A stretch of 64,000 nucleotides of DNA from Clostridiaceae bacterium Marseille-Q4143 (GTDB lineage: Bacteria; Bacillota; Clostridia; Lachnospirales; Lachnospiraceae). A program made the position numbers and the translations under genes. The DNA is taken from assembly GCA_018228645.1 (NCBI GenBank), contig CP073693.1, positions 806,001-870,000 of the forward strand, read 5' to 3'. Below the pieces are notes generated by a model. That model did not search any database. It saw only the letters and a program-made list of their open reading frames with translations, and had not been told where the DNA came from. Of the stretch, positions 1 to 9,000 are shown piece by piece (the stretch's first letter is position 1; every line of letters begins with the position of its first letter).

Positions 1-723
1 GACACCGAATACCGTTTCAGCAGTGAATACAGTCCCGCAGTCTTTACGTTAAAAGATGCCTGCGCCGACGATCTGGGAAAAGAGGATTCGATTGCCGAAA
101 AATCATTTGCAGACTTTGAAAATTATGTGCGCAGATTTGAAGATCTTCTTTATGCGGAAGACAAGGACTGGGATCAGATCTCTTCCATGATTGATGTGGA
201 CAGTTTTGTTGCTTTCTATCTGCTGGAAGAGTTTTCCGAGAATCCGGACAGCTGCCGGACCAGTCTCTACATGTACCAGGATGGCCCGAACGACGTCTTA
301 CATATGGGTCCTGTCTGGGATTTTGACAAGGCACTCGGCTATGCCCAGAAAAAGAAATATGGCGGTGATCCAAAAAGAGATTATGTCAGCCAGATCCAGG
401 AATACATGGGAACAGAGAAAGACTGTACCTGGTATATGGAGCTTATGAAAATTCCGGAATTTCAGGATGCAGTACAGGAATGTTATCAGACGACTACCCG
501 CGATGTTTTCCTGACATCAGAACAGCTTATTGAGGATTACCGACACAGAATTGCCAAGTCTGCAGAATATACAGAAAGCATCTGGCCTGTAGCAGAGATT
601 GCTGAGAACTGCGGACATGATCCCGTACAGTTTTCCTGTTGGAATGACGCAGTCGATTATCTAAAAAACTGGACAAAAAAGAGAATTCAATATTTTGATC
701 AGAAATGGATGTCCTCCAACTGA
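1..723 (+). CDS. CotH-like kinase family protein, C-terminal part
   Basis: The reading frame is open from the first base of the window, so the start lies upstream and only the last 240 residues are present. The segment carries the hallmark late CotH block: DxxSFVAFYLLEEF, then Y.YQDGPND and the acidic PVWDFDKALGY, which in the family contributes metal and ATP contacts. CotH proteins are atypical protein kinases of spore coats and of secreted or cell-surface proteins. The 3' end overlaps the convergent acetyltransferase by 25 bases. Family assignment is from motif recognition; whether this copy belongs to the spore coat cannot be told without the N-terminus. Confidence 0.75.
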   Translation, partial: DTEYRFSSEYSPAVFTLKDACADDLGKEDSIAEKSFADFENYVRRFEDLLYAEDKDWDQISSMIDVDSFVAFYLLEEFSENPDSCRTSLYMYQDGPNDVLHMGPVWDFDKALGYAQKKKYGGDPKRDYVSQIQEYMGTEKDCTWYMELMKIPEFQDAVQECYQTTTRDVFLTSEQLIEDYRHRIAKSAEYTESIWPVAEIAENCGHDPVQFSCWNDAVDYLKNWTKKRIQYFDQKWMSSN

Positions 724-1271
724 GAAAATGGAATCGGAGACGGCTGCTCGTCAGCATGTTCTCCGATTATTTTTTCCATCCAGATCATATTGTACCAGCG
801 ATGAAATTTGTAACCGCATTTTTGAAATTCACCTACCATGCGATAACCCAGATGGGCGTGAAATTCTCCACTGTTCTTCGTCAGTGTTTCATCCTCTTCT
901 CCGTCTGGCCAGGCAATACAGGCATTCATGTTTAAAATGCCCTGAGTTTTCAACACCTGTTCCAGTGCATCGTGAAGTTTTCCACCAACACCTTTGTGTA
1001 TCTTCCGCTCATCCACATAAATCGACGTTTCCACCGCCCAGTCATAGGCCGGCCGGTCATGAAAAGGTCCCACATAGGCATAGCCCAACAACTCTCCGTC
1101 TTCTTCTGCCACCAGATAAGGATATTTTTCCAGCGTATGCCGGATTCTGGAACGAAATTCTTCTACCGAAGGAACCTCATATTCAAACGTAATGGCCGTA
1201 TGCTCCACATAAGGCGCGTATATTTTCGAAAGCGCTTCTGCATCATTTTCCGTTGCTCTGCGTATCTGCAT
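699..1271 (-). CDS. GNAT N-acetyltransferase, phosphinothricin acetyltransferase type
   Basis: This 190-aa protein starts MQIRRATENDAEALSKIY, the usual GNAT opening, followed by ITFEYEVPSVEEF and YLVAEEDGELLGYAYVGPF typical of the Pat/Bar and YncA branch. Further along are AVETSIYVDERKIHKGVGGKL, the acetyl-CoA pyrophosphate loop (R/Q-x-x-G-x-G/A type), and MNACIAWP. The family transfers acetyl from acetyl-CoA to amino groups of small molecules such as phosphinothricin or methionine sulfoximine; the real substrate here is unknown. It is a single gene with RBS GGAGAA just upstream, and its 3' end overlaps the CotH gene convergently. Length matches the family, with about 15 extra residues at the C-terminus. 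Confidence 0.85.
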   Translation of the reverse strand: MQIRRATENDAEALSKIYAPYVEHTAITFEYEVPSVEEFRSRIRHTLEKYPYLVAEEDGELLGYAYVGPFHDRPAYDWAVETSIYVDERKIHKGVGGKLHDALEQVLKTQGILNMNACIAWPDGEEDETLTKNSGEFHAHLGYRMVGEFQKCGYKFHRWYNMIWMEKIIGEHADEQPSPIPFSQLEDIHF

Positions 1272-1283
1272 ATTTTTCTCCTT

Positions 1284-2123
1284 CTACCAGAATTTCTTCT
1301 TTTTAAAATATAGAATGTTTAATATCGTAATCACAATACTCAAAAGAATGATGAATCCATACCCATAATGCCAGGTAAGTTCCGGCATATTGGTAAAGTT
1401 CATACCATACCAGCCTGCCACCAATGAAAGTGGCAGCACAATGGTCGTAACAATCGTAAGCAGCTTCATGATCTCGTTCTGGCGCTCATCAATCAGGGAC
1501 TGGTATACTTCGCGGATCTGCACACAGTAATCTCTGAGCATCAGTGTCTCATCATGAAGTCGGTTAACTCGTTCCGTAAGCAATGAAAAACTGCGCTTTT
1601 CTTTTTCTTTGAAAATGTGATTGTCGTCCTCACACAAAATACTGCTCAGATCTGCCAGCTGCAGATAGTAATGTGAAAACAGGCTGACTTTTCTTCTGTA
1701 TCCACTAATCTCATGATTGAACGGAATGTCACTGCCCTTTTCCAGCACCATGTCCTCCAGTTCCTCCAGACTATGTTCCAGTTTCGTGATAAATATCACA
1801 TCATCCTTGATCAGATATTCTAGAAAATCCGCAAAGAAAATTCCAAGCTCCGGCTGTTTTTCATCGCCTGCCTTCAGCATTTCTTTCAGCCACTCCAGAA
1901 CTTTGCCGCTGTCATCCACAAATATAATTTTATCTTTTTCTATCCGAAAATAAAATCCGGTATGGGAACGATTCTTTGCTCTGGACGGAATATAAAGGCT
2001 TCCCACGTAGGAGCCCTGTATCTTCTCCACTTTACAGAACCGAATCCCGCCAGATATTTCCATGCCTTCTTTTACCGCTTCTTTTTCTGTCATCACCTGA
2101 ATAAATGTGCCCAGCTGATTCAA
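1284..2123 (-). CDS. CorA-family divalent cation transporter
   Basis: CorA-type Mg2+/Co2+ channel, about 279 residues. A long cytoplasmic helical region (acidic, with coiled-coil character around ERVNRLHDETLMLRDYCVQIREVYQSL) leads to two C-terminal membrane helices. The first ends in the signature YGMNF and is followed by a short loop and a Lys-rich tail (YFKKKKFW), as in CorA pentamers. I place the start at the TTG at 2123 because a perfect AGGAGG lies 8 nt upstream (2132-2137). An ATG at 2204 gives a longer frame but has no such site. It is a lone minus-strand gene between convergent and divergent neighbours. Confidence 0.85.
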   Translation of the reverse strand: MNQLGTFIQVMTEKEAVKEGMEISGGIRFCKVEKIQGSYVGSLYIPSRAKNRSHTGFYFRIEKDKIIFVDDSGKVLEWLKEMLKAGDEKQPELGIFFADFLEYLIKDDVIFITKLEHSLEELEDMVLEKGSDIPFNHEISGYRRKVSLFSHYYLQLADLSSILCEDDNHIFKEKEKRSFSLLTERVNRLHDETLMLRDYCVQIREVYQSLIDERQNEIMKLLTIVTTIVLPLSLVAGWYGMNFTNMPELTWHYGYGFIILLSIVITILNILYFKKKKFW

Positions 2124-2267
2124 TCCATATCCCTCCTGTCTGCTTCTACTTATGTTATATCTCAATCTTCCCCTTTTCGCAATTTTAATTCGAAGCATTT
2201 TCATTGACAGTTGTACCTTTGCGCCCTAAAATACCAGTAAACATATTACAGCAAGGAGCGCTTACTC

Positions 2268-2738
2268 ATGTCATTCACAAAAGCAAAAGCTTATCTTGAA
2301 TCTGTCGGCTTTGCCGATCATATTATTGAACCAGAGGCATCCACCGCAACTGTTGTGGAAGCTGCCGAGGCTCTGGGCGTAGAACCTGGCATGATTGCCA
2401 AAACCATGTCCTTTCTCATTGGTGACAAACCGATTCTGGTTCTCGCAGAGGGAACTGCCCGGATCGACAACCGTAAATATAAGGATACGTTTCATATCAA
2501 AGCTAAAATGATCCCATTTGAAGAGGTGGAAAATTATATCGGACATGCCCCAGGCGGCGTCTGCCCCTTTGGCATTCATGAAAATATAGAAGTCTATCTG
2601 GACGAGAGCCTGAAACAATTTACCACTGTCTATCCAGCTGCCGGTAATGACCATAGCGCCGTCCAGCTGACCATTCCGGAATTGGAGCAAGTAGCCAATG
2701 CCCGCGGATGGGTGGATGTCTGCAAGGAAGCAGTCTAA
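2268..2738 (+). CDS. YbaK/EbsC-type aminoacyl-tRNA deacylase
   Basis: This 156-aa protein matches the YbaK/ProRS-associated editing domain. It contains TVVEAAEALGVEPGMIAKTMSF with the lysine used for tRNA interaction, LVLAEGTARIDNRKYKD, and the late APGGVCPFG block. The family hydrolyses mischarged aminoacyl-tRNAs such as Cys- or Ala-tRNAPro in trans. RBS AAGGAG sits 11 nt before the ATG. The stop is 19 nt before the next gene, an HD phosphohydrolase, so the two are likely co-transcribed. The exact specificity within the superfamily cannot be told from motifs. Confidence 0.85.
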   Translation: MSFTKAKAYLESVGFADHIIEPEASTATVVEAAEALGVEPGMIAKTMSFLIGDKPILVLAEGTARIDNRKYKDTFHIKAKMIPFEEVENYIGHAPGGVCPFGIHENIEVYLDESLKQFTTVYPAAGNDHSAVQLTIPELEQVANARGWVDVCKEAV

Positions 2739-2757
2739 AAAGGAGGGATAAACTCCT

Positions 2758-3300
2758 ATGAGAATGAACACCTATACCGGAAAACGGTTTGATCCCATGC
2801 AAATGACACCGGAGGAGGTCTCCCTCCGGGATATTGCCCATGCCTTAAGTCTTCTCTGCCGCGGCGGCGGACATATGAAATATTTCTATACCGTGGGACT
2901 TCATTCCCTGAACTGCGCCCGGGAAGCAGCTTCCCGCGGATGGTCCAACCGGCTGATACTGGCCTGTCTGCTTCACGATGCCAGCGAAGCTTACCTATCC
3001 GACATTATCCGCCCGGTAAAAGTACACCTCTCCAATTATCTGGAGATTGAAGAGCAGATCATGCAAACCATTCTGACCCACTTTCATCTGGGTGATCTGA
3101 CACCGGGAGAACATGCTTTGTGGCATCAGATTGATGACGAAATGCTCAGTCAGGAACTGAAAAGTCTCATAAATGGAGAACATGAAATGATCCCTGTTCC
3201 CCTGACGTCTGAACCCGATTTTCGGGAACGGCCCCATGAAGAGGTGGAAGAAGAATTTTATCAGCTGGCGGAATCACTGGTACAAAAAATGCAGGCATAA
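2758..3300 (+). CDS. HD-domain phosphohydrolase (YfbR-like)
   Basis: A 180-aa HD-superfamily protein. Metal ligands are visible as the His in YTVGLHSLNCA, the HD pair in ACLLHDASEAYLSDI, and a late Asp in IDDEML. The arrangement H...HDxxEaYlsDi resembles YfbR-type 5'-nucleotidases and phage-type HD hydrolases that act on deoxynucleotides. RBS AGGAGG lies just before the ATG at 2758. The last codons (Met-Gln-Ala-stop) lie inside a palindrome, GCAGGCATAATGCCTGC, that looks like the gene's own terminator stem and is the left boundary repeat of the inserted cassette. The terminator's T-run is now about 7.2 kb away at 10486. Confidence 0.8.
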   Translation: MRMNTYTGKRFDPMQMTPEEVSLRDIAHALSLLCRGGGHMKYFYTVGLHSLNCAREAASRGWSNRLILACLLHDASEAYLSDIIRPVKVHLSNYLEIEEQIMQTILTHFHLGDLTPGEHALWHQIDDEMLSQELKSLINGEHEMIPVPLTSEPDFRERPHEEVEEEFYQLAESLVQKMQA

Positions 3301-3309
3301 TGCCTGCAC
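3291..3309 (+). repeat. Left 19-bp direct repeat bounding the cassette
   Basis: GCAGGCATAATGCCTGCAC here recurs exactly at 10467-10485. The core is a 7-bp stem with a TAA loop. The left copy is preceded by an A-run, and the right copy is followed by TTTTTT. This suggests the uninterrupted locus held one bidirectional terminator shared by the HD gene and the DUF3786 gene. The duplication is best read as a target-site duplication. Confidence 0.85.
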
Positions 3310-3334
3310 CAGACTGTAGACAAAACGCTTTTGG

Positions 3335-4798
3335 TCAGCACTCCAGAAGCGTTTTTCTTGTTTTCGGTTCAAAAAGTGTGTACTTGATCAATAATAAACA
3401 CTTTTGGGCTCCCCTTTTTCCCTTCCTGGCTATCATCTTTGCCAGTTTTTTCAGATTCATGCAGGCAAACGTAAGCCCGACTTTCATTTCCATCCGGGCT
3501 TTTCCTATCATCTGTGTATAACGGAATCCGTGGTTTTCTTTTGCTGTTCCGAAGAGGCGCTCTACGGTCTCTTTCCGTTGCGCATACACTTCCTTCATCC
3601 CAATCGTATGCCGGATATCCTCACACTTTTCCATGTACGGCTCCCAGATATGCCGGGTCACTACCTTCACATGATCCCTGCTTTCTGTGCACTGCTTCAG
3701 ATATAGACATCCTTCACAGACGATTCCGCAGCTCTTGTATTCCCGGTATCCGGAACGGTTCGTCGTATGATAAGCCAGCACCTGATCATTCGGGCATACA
3801 TAGCAGTCAAAATATTCATCATACACATACTCGGCTTTTTTAAAAAAACCATCTTTGGTCATGGGGCGTTTATACGGTAGAAGCGGTGTGATACCATCAT
3901 CCAGAAGTAACTTTGCTATCGCTGGTGTTTTGTATCCTGCATCGGCTACCAGTGTCTGAATGCCAATGTCTTTTATCTTATCATACAGGGATTTAAATGT
4001 CCGGCTGTCATGCTGATTGCCGGGATTTACACTATAACCCAGAATCCATCCGTTTTTGTCACAGGCTGTCTACACGGAATACGCAAAAACATTTTTATGC
4101 TCACCCTTTCGGAACCATCCGCTTTCCGGATCCGTTGTACTTTCCTTGACCGTTTTTTCTTCTTTTCCATCAGAGCTGCCACCACAGGAGGGGGGATCTT
4201 TGGGATCTTCCTTCTTTTCTTTCAGAGGCTTTTTCCCATGCGCTTCCCGGTCTTCGTTGATTTCCTTCTTTAACTGCTCTTCGAAGAACAGTGCTTCCTC
4301 ATCTGCAATCCGTTTCCGCATCTTTTTGCTGTTTGCCCGTGCTTTTACATGGGTGGCATCCACGAAGACCTCGGAAGGATCGATCAGTCTGTATTTATAG
4401 CATTCCTGCAGGATACGGGAAAAGATCTGTTCAAAAAGATCAGTATCCTTAAAGCGTCTGGTATAATTCTTTCCAAACGTAGAGAAATGGGGAACCTTGT
4501 CCATCATTTCCAGACCGAGGAACCATCGGTATGCGACATTGACTTCGATTTCTTTTACTGTCTTGCGCATGCTTCGAATGCCGTACAGATACTGGATGAA
4601 TGGAATTTTAATGAGCATGACCGGATCCATACTGGGGCGACCATTGTCTGCACTGTATTTATCGATCACAAGTTCATAGATAAAACTCCAGTCGATTGCC
4701 TAGTCAATCAGGCGCAGCAGATGATCCTGCGGAACAAGGTCATCCATGCAGAACATCTGAATCTGTTCTCTTTTCTTATCTGCATTCTGTGTCATCAT
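3335..4798 (-). pseudogene. IS1182-family DDE transposase interrupted by two amber codons
   Basis: From ATG at 4798 (MMTQNADKKREQIQMF) to TGA at 3335 there is one frame of 488 codons with no frameshift, broken only by TAG at codon 33 (4700-4702) and TAG at codon 243 (4070-4072). Conserved blocks remain: the DUF772 N-terminus (YSADNGRPSMDPVML), VFVDATHVKA with the first catalytic Asp, ADAGYKTP with the second, and the Cys-rich C-terminal module (CGIVCEGCLYLKQC) before TVERLFGTAKENHG with the late Glu. Both TAG codons sit where Gln (CAG) would read naturally, so each is one C-to-T change. The protein is probably not made at full length. Confidence 0.85.
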
Positions 4799-4840
4799 AG
4801 GAAACACCGCCTTTATTTTGATACTTTCATCATATCAAAA

Positions 4841-4881
4841 AAGTAGTGAAAAGTCCCGTAAATACGGCATTTTCACTACTT
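4841..4881 (-). repeat. Nested palindrome upstream of the transposase
   Basis: AAGTAGTGAAAA (4841-4852) and TTTTCACTACTT (4870-4881) form a 12-bp perfect stem. Inside its loop a second stem, CCGTA/TACGG, forms around AA. It lies 43 nt before the transposase start, inside the IS right end. It could be a regulatory hairpin or a protein-binding site; the sequence alone does not say which. Confidence 0.6.
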
Positions 4882-4965
4882 CTTATATGCTTGTAAGTAC
4901 ATAATTTTTGCAGTCATGACACAAGAAAAGCTCCCTCACAGGAAGGAGCTTTGTCTACAGTCTGA

Positions 4966-4990
4966 AATGCGTCTCAGTTTGAGACGCATT
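4966..4990 (-). terminator. Terminator-like palindrome of the XRE gene
   Basis: AATGCGTCTCA/TGAGACGCATT is an 11-bp perfect stem with a 3-nt loop, 5 nt after the XRE stop codon on the minus strand. Only TTT follows before the IS end begins 1 nt away, so the T-tract was probably cut by the insertion. Confidence 0.6.
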
Positions 4991-4995
4991 AAAAG

Positions 4996-5268
4996 TTATT
5001 TCGATTTTATGATCCTGTCCGGGAATACGGAAGCGTTGATAAGGTCAGCGGGATCGACTTCCAGCGCATCGGCAATATCGAAGAACACATCCAGCGAGAA
5101 GCCGTGAGCCATGTTCGGCGCTTCAATCGTGCTGATGAGTGAGCGGCTGACACCGGCCTTCTCGGCCAGCTTCTCCTGTGACAGACCACGCATTTTACGG
5201 AGCGCCGCAATGGCGATCCCAAGCTGTACGAAACGGTTACGATTTTTGAAGAAAACTTCTTTGCTCAT
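4996..5268 (-). CDS. XRE-family helix-turn-helix regulator
   Basis: Small DNA-binding protein of 90 residues. The HTH spans roughly residues 16-70: LGIAIAALRKMRGLSQEKLAEKAGVSRSLISTIE, then FSLDVFFDIADALEVDPADLI, the usual Cro/CI-type five-helix fold. I chose the ATG at 5268 (MSKEVFF) over an upstream TTG at 5298 because GCAGGA lies a few bases before it. The gene sits in the cassette, divergent from the recombinase remnant and the surface protein. It may regulate cargo genes or be a leftover from a larger mobile element; no operator was identified. Confidence 0.85.
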   Translation of the reverse strand: MSKEVFFKNRNRFVQLGIAIAALRKMRGLSQEKLAEKAGVSRSLISTIEAPNMAHGFSLDVFFDIADALEVDPADLINASVFPDRIIKSK

Positions 5269-5413
5269 GCGGGGTCCTGCCTTTCTGATGATAAGCAAAT
5301 TATACGGTTTCCCAAATCTCTTTTCTGTATGTATCAGAGTGCTATTGATTTAATTAGTAAGTAATATTATAGTATAGGAAAGCATATGATGGAATTTGTG
5401 AGTTGCAAGATAG

Positions 5414-5833
5414 AGAGGACGCAGTTATGTTGAGTCCGTACAGAACGGCAGGGTCGAGATCAGCAGCAAAGGCAAACGGCGTATGGTGTTCCTGCCGGAC
5501 AAACTGCGTCAGCGTCTTCGGAACTATGTGCGAAAACAAAAAAAGACCGCCGGGGTGGTATTCACCACCCGGACGGGTAGGCCGTTAGACCGGTCAAATA
5601 TCTGGCGAGATATGAAGGGCCTGTGCGAAAGTGCTGGGGTAGCGCCAGAGAAGGTCTTTCCCCATAGCTTGCGCCACCTGTTTGCCCGCACTTTTTACTC
5701 GCTGGAGCGTGATTTGAGCCGCCTCGCTGACATTTTGGGACATTCCAGCATTGTCACCACCCGCATTTATACGGCAGAGAGCGGGGCTATTCACGCACGC
5801 CAAATGGGGCGATTGGGACTTGTGATAACATAG
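5414..5833 (+). pseudogene. Tyrosine recombinase/phage integrase, C-terminal remnant
   Basis: The frame reads from just after a TAG at 5411-5413 to the stop at 5831-5833, about 139 residues; the first ATG in frame is at 5483. It contains the back half of the catalytic domain: FPHSLRHLFARTF (H-x-x-R), LGHSSIVTTRIYT (G-H and the Tyr nucleophile) and a normal end. The N-terminal core-binding domain and the first catalytic Arg box are absent, and the sequence upstream has no matching frame. It is therefore a truncated gene and unlikely to be active alone. It lies 177 nt before the surface protein and suggests an older integrative element in the cargo's history. Confidence 0.75.
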
Positions 5834-6010
5834 TTTGCGTTCTGTGGTATACAATCTCATATTGTGAGATTTATCGCAGTTCAAAACACCGTCGTAGCGC
5901 AATTCCTCACAAGTGGTATTCTCTGCATTTTACGTCTTGTTTTTTGTTAATATGCGCTGTTCATCAGTGCTTTGACTGGTTGATAGCGTTAAATAGGAGG
6001 ATAAATCAAT

Positions 6011-9000
6011 ATGAAAAAACGAATCCTATCAGGGTTGTTAGTAGCGGCAATGCTACTCGCATCATTGCCAACAGCCGCATTTGCGGCGGATGATACGAAT
6101 GCTGAAGCACCTGACACCGGTGAAACCCAAACGATCCTACCTCAATCAGAGGAGGATGCGGAGCAGTCGACTGTCACCGCGCCAAGCTATGAAGTATCAT
6201 TGCCAACAGCCGCATCTGCGGCGGATGATACGAATGCTGAAGCACCTGACACCGGTGAAACCCAAACGATCCTACCTCAATCAGAGGAGAATGCGGAGCA
6301 GTCGACTGTCACCGCGCCAAGCTATGAAGTATCATTGCCAACAGCCGCATTTGCGGCGGATGATACGAATGCTGAAGCACCTGACACCGGTGAAACCCAA
6401 ACGATCCTACCTCAATCAGAGGAGGATGCGGAGCAGTCGACTGTCACCGCGCCAAGCTATAAAGTATCTACTACAGCTGAACTCCGCAACGTGCTGACGC
6501 AGATTGCGACAAGCGCCGATACCGAAGCGACCATTGTGTTGAATGCGGATGTAACGCTTTCCAACGACGCTACAAGCGGATATATTTCATCTTTTGGTGC
6601 GAATGGCAAGCATATTACTGTGAAAAGCGACGAGGGAGAAATGAAGAAGCTCTCCTTTCCTTCTTATGGTGTTCTGACCGGTGACTGCACCTTTGATGAT
6701 GTCGATGTGATTGGCAGAAGACTGTTCTGTAACGGTTACCGGACGATTTTCACTGAAAACGGTCAGATCCATTTGAGCGAAACGCTCTACGGCGGCGGTT
6801 ACCAAACAACGGTAGCCAGCACCTATGTGGTGATTGCGGCAAGCGGTTATATCAACCCGTCCTCTTCCAGCGGTCTGCACGATGTGATCGGCGGCTCGTA
6901 TCAGGGAAATGTTGTGGGCGATACCTATTTGGAAATCACGGGCGATATTCAAATGATGGGCGGCAACCATCTGAACCCCGGCTGCGTCAAGGGTGATGGT
7001 ACCAGCGGCGATGGCGCGAGTGTGTCAAATGTCTATGTTGGCGGCAATGCTACGCTGATTTATGACAACAAAAATAGTACCGCGTCTCCTTCAATTGAAG
7101 GCACTTACGGCTGTGAGATGAAGGGCAATGTGACGCTGGACATTCGTTCCGGCCGGGCCAACGAGATCTGCGGCACGCAGGAGTTCGTCGATACGTCCAT
7201 CATCCGCGGCGACCTGCATATCATCGCCGGTTCGCCGGACTACGAGAACACGGACCGGACTCTGCGGCTGAACGGCAACTGGCCCATCGTGGGCGCAGGC
7301 AACCGCTTTGCAACCTTTCCCGGCGCTGTGGGCAATTATGCCGTCAACGGCGACATTGTAATCGACACCTATGAAAATGTATGGGCTTGGGACAAAGGAA
7401 CTGAGCCAGACTCGGATGATCTGCCAAACATTTACGGAGCCCTGCGCGGTGATGTAGGCGGCAGCATTACGATCAACGTGCACGGCTCCCATGTGGAAGA
7501 TATAACCGGGGCGGATCACTCTAATGTTACTGGTAATGTAACGATCAATGCAGTGGATGCGGAGCTGAAAAACAGCGACTATGATACTGAATATGATGAA
7601 GGCGATATTTTAGCAAATTATAAAAGTACAGTAACCGGTAAATGCGCCATCAATGTGGATGGCGGCGATGTACATATCATCCAACTGACAAGCTTTGAGC
7701 AAATCAATGAAGGCTCTCAGATTACAATTACAGGCAGTCCGAAAATCCGCACTGGTGTGGTTTCTACTTCTAATTATGACACAACCCCGGAGAATGTAAC
7801 TGTTACGCTGACCGACTGTACTGCAACAATTCCGTTTATTCAATCATCTACGCATACCCGTGTGACCAACAATTCTGATGTGAAATTAAACGGCTTATGG
7901 CTCACAGGCAGTTTGACAGTTGATGAAGGCAGTATTCTCAAAACCGATGATTTAGACGATATGAAACTGTCTGGCAATGTGGTCGTAAACGGTACATGGG
8001 AACAGCTTTTTACAGGCGCTACCGGGCCAGATTATGATACAGATGTTGCAGGGACGATGACAGTTGGGACAAGCGGTAAATATATTGGTCACGGTTCAAC
8101 TCATGTTGCTGGTGATGTGAGTTCCTCTGGCATGATGGCGTTGATGAAGCCGTCTGAGTTTGGCGGGAACTATGCAGGCACAAACGCAGAGCTGCGCTTA
8201 CCGGCAGTCGTGACGAATTACACAGCTGCTGATATCCCGTTGAAAATCGGCGGCCTTTCCACCGGCACCACCACGGTCAACACGGTGGACCCCGCTGATT
8301 GGCAGACTTTGAAAAAACCTGCACTGGGTGACAACTACATTCTTTCCAAGAAAAACACCGATTCCCCCGCGCAGGATGTGTTTGTACTGGGCAATGCCGA
8401 TGCCGTGGGAGACGGCTGGTTCCTTAAACGCATGGCTGATGCCGACGGCACGGATAACTATTATATGTGGCAGGTGGCCAACGGTATCCGCGTGGTTTTT
8501 GACAAGAACGGCGGCGATACCGAGGCCGACCCTCGTATCATGGTGCAGGACAAGGTTGTCGATGCTGTAAATCACTTCTCTTTGCCGACGGTGGAACCGA
8601 CCCGCAGTGGGTATGATTTCATGGGCTGGAACACCAAGGCTGATGGTACAGGCGATGCCTTTACCGCTAAGACCGATGTGACCAGCAACATGACGGTTTA
8701 CGCGCAGTGGAAGCCGGATGAAGCGTATGCCGTTAAAATTGCACCGATGAACCTGACGGTTTATGTCGGCGGTGACGGCTATCACGGCGTGATCGGTCAA
8801 GATGGCAAGTTTGCTGCGAATGATCTGCCGGAGATCGGTTTCTATATCACTCTGCCGGACGATATTAACGCAAGGCTCGGCGGTACAGATGAAAATCCGG
8901 TTGATTTGAGCGACAAACTACGACTGACCCCTGTCGACGACAACGGTACAATGCGCAGCTGGAGTCTGGAGCTGTACAGCGATGAAAGCAAGAGCCATGT

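Larger units (their letters stand above)
3310..4964 (-). mobile_element. IS1182-family insertion sequence
   Basis: The element is 1655 bp with 15-bp perfect terminal inverted repeats: CAGACTGTAGACAAA at 3310-3324 and its complement at 4950-4964. It has one long transposase frame on the minus strand. Inside the left end, AAAACGCTT (3322-3330) pairs with AAGCGTTTT (3347-3355) around the transposase stop and probably forms its terminator. The right end holds a subterminal hairpin (AAAGCTCC/GGAGCTTT). Family assignment rests on the transposase (DUF772 plus DDE domains). Confidence 0.8.

Noticed and set aside
4349..4846. Plus-strand frame within the IS
   Set aside because: It lies opposite the transposase, whose conserved residues explain the open frame.
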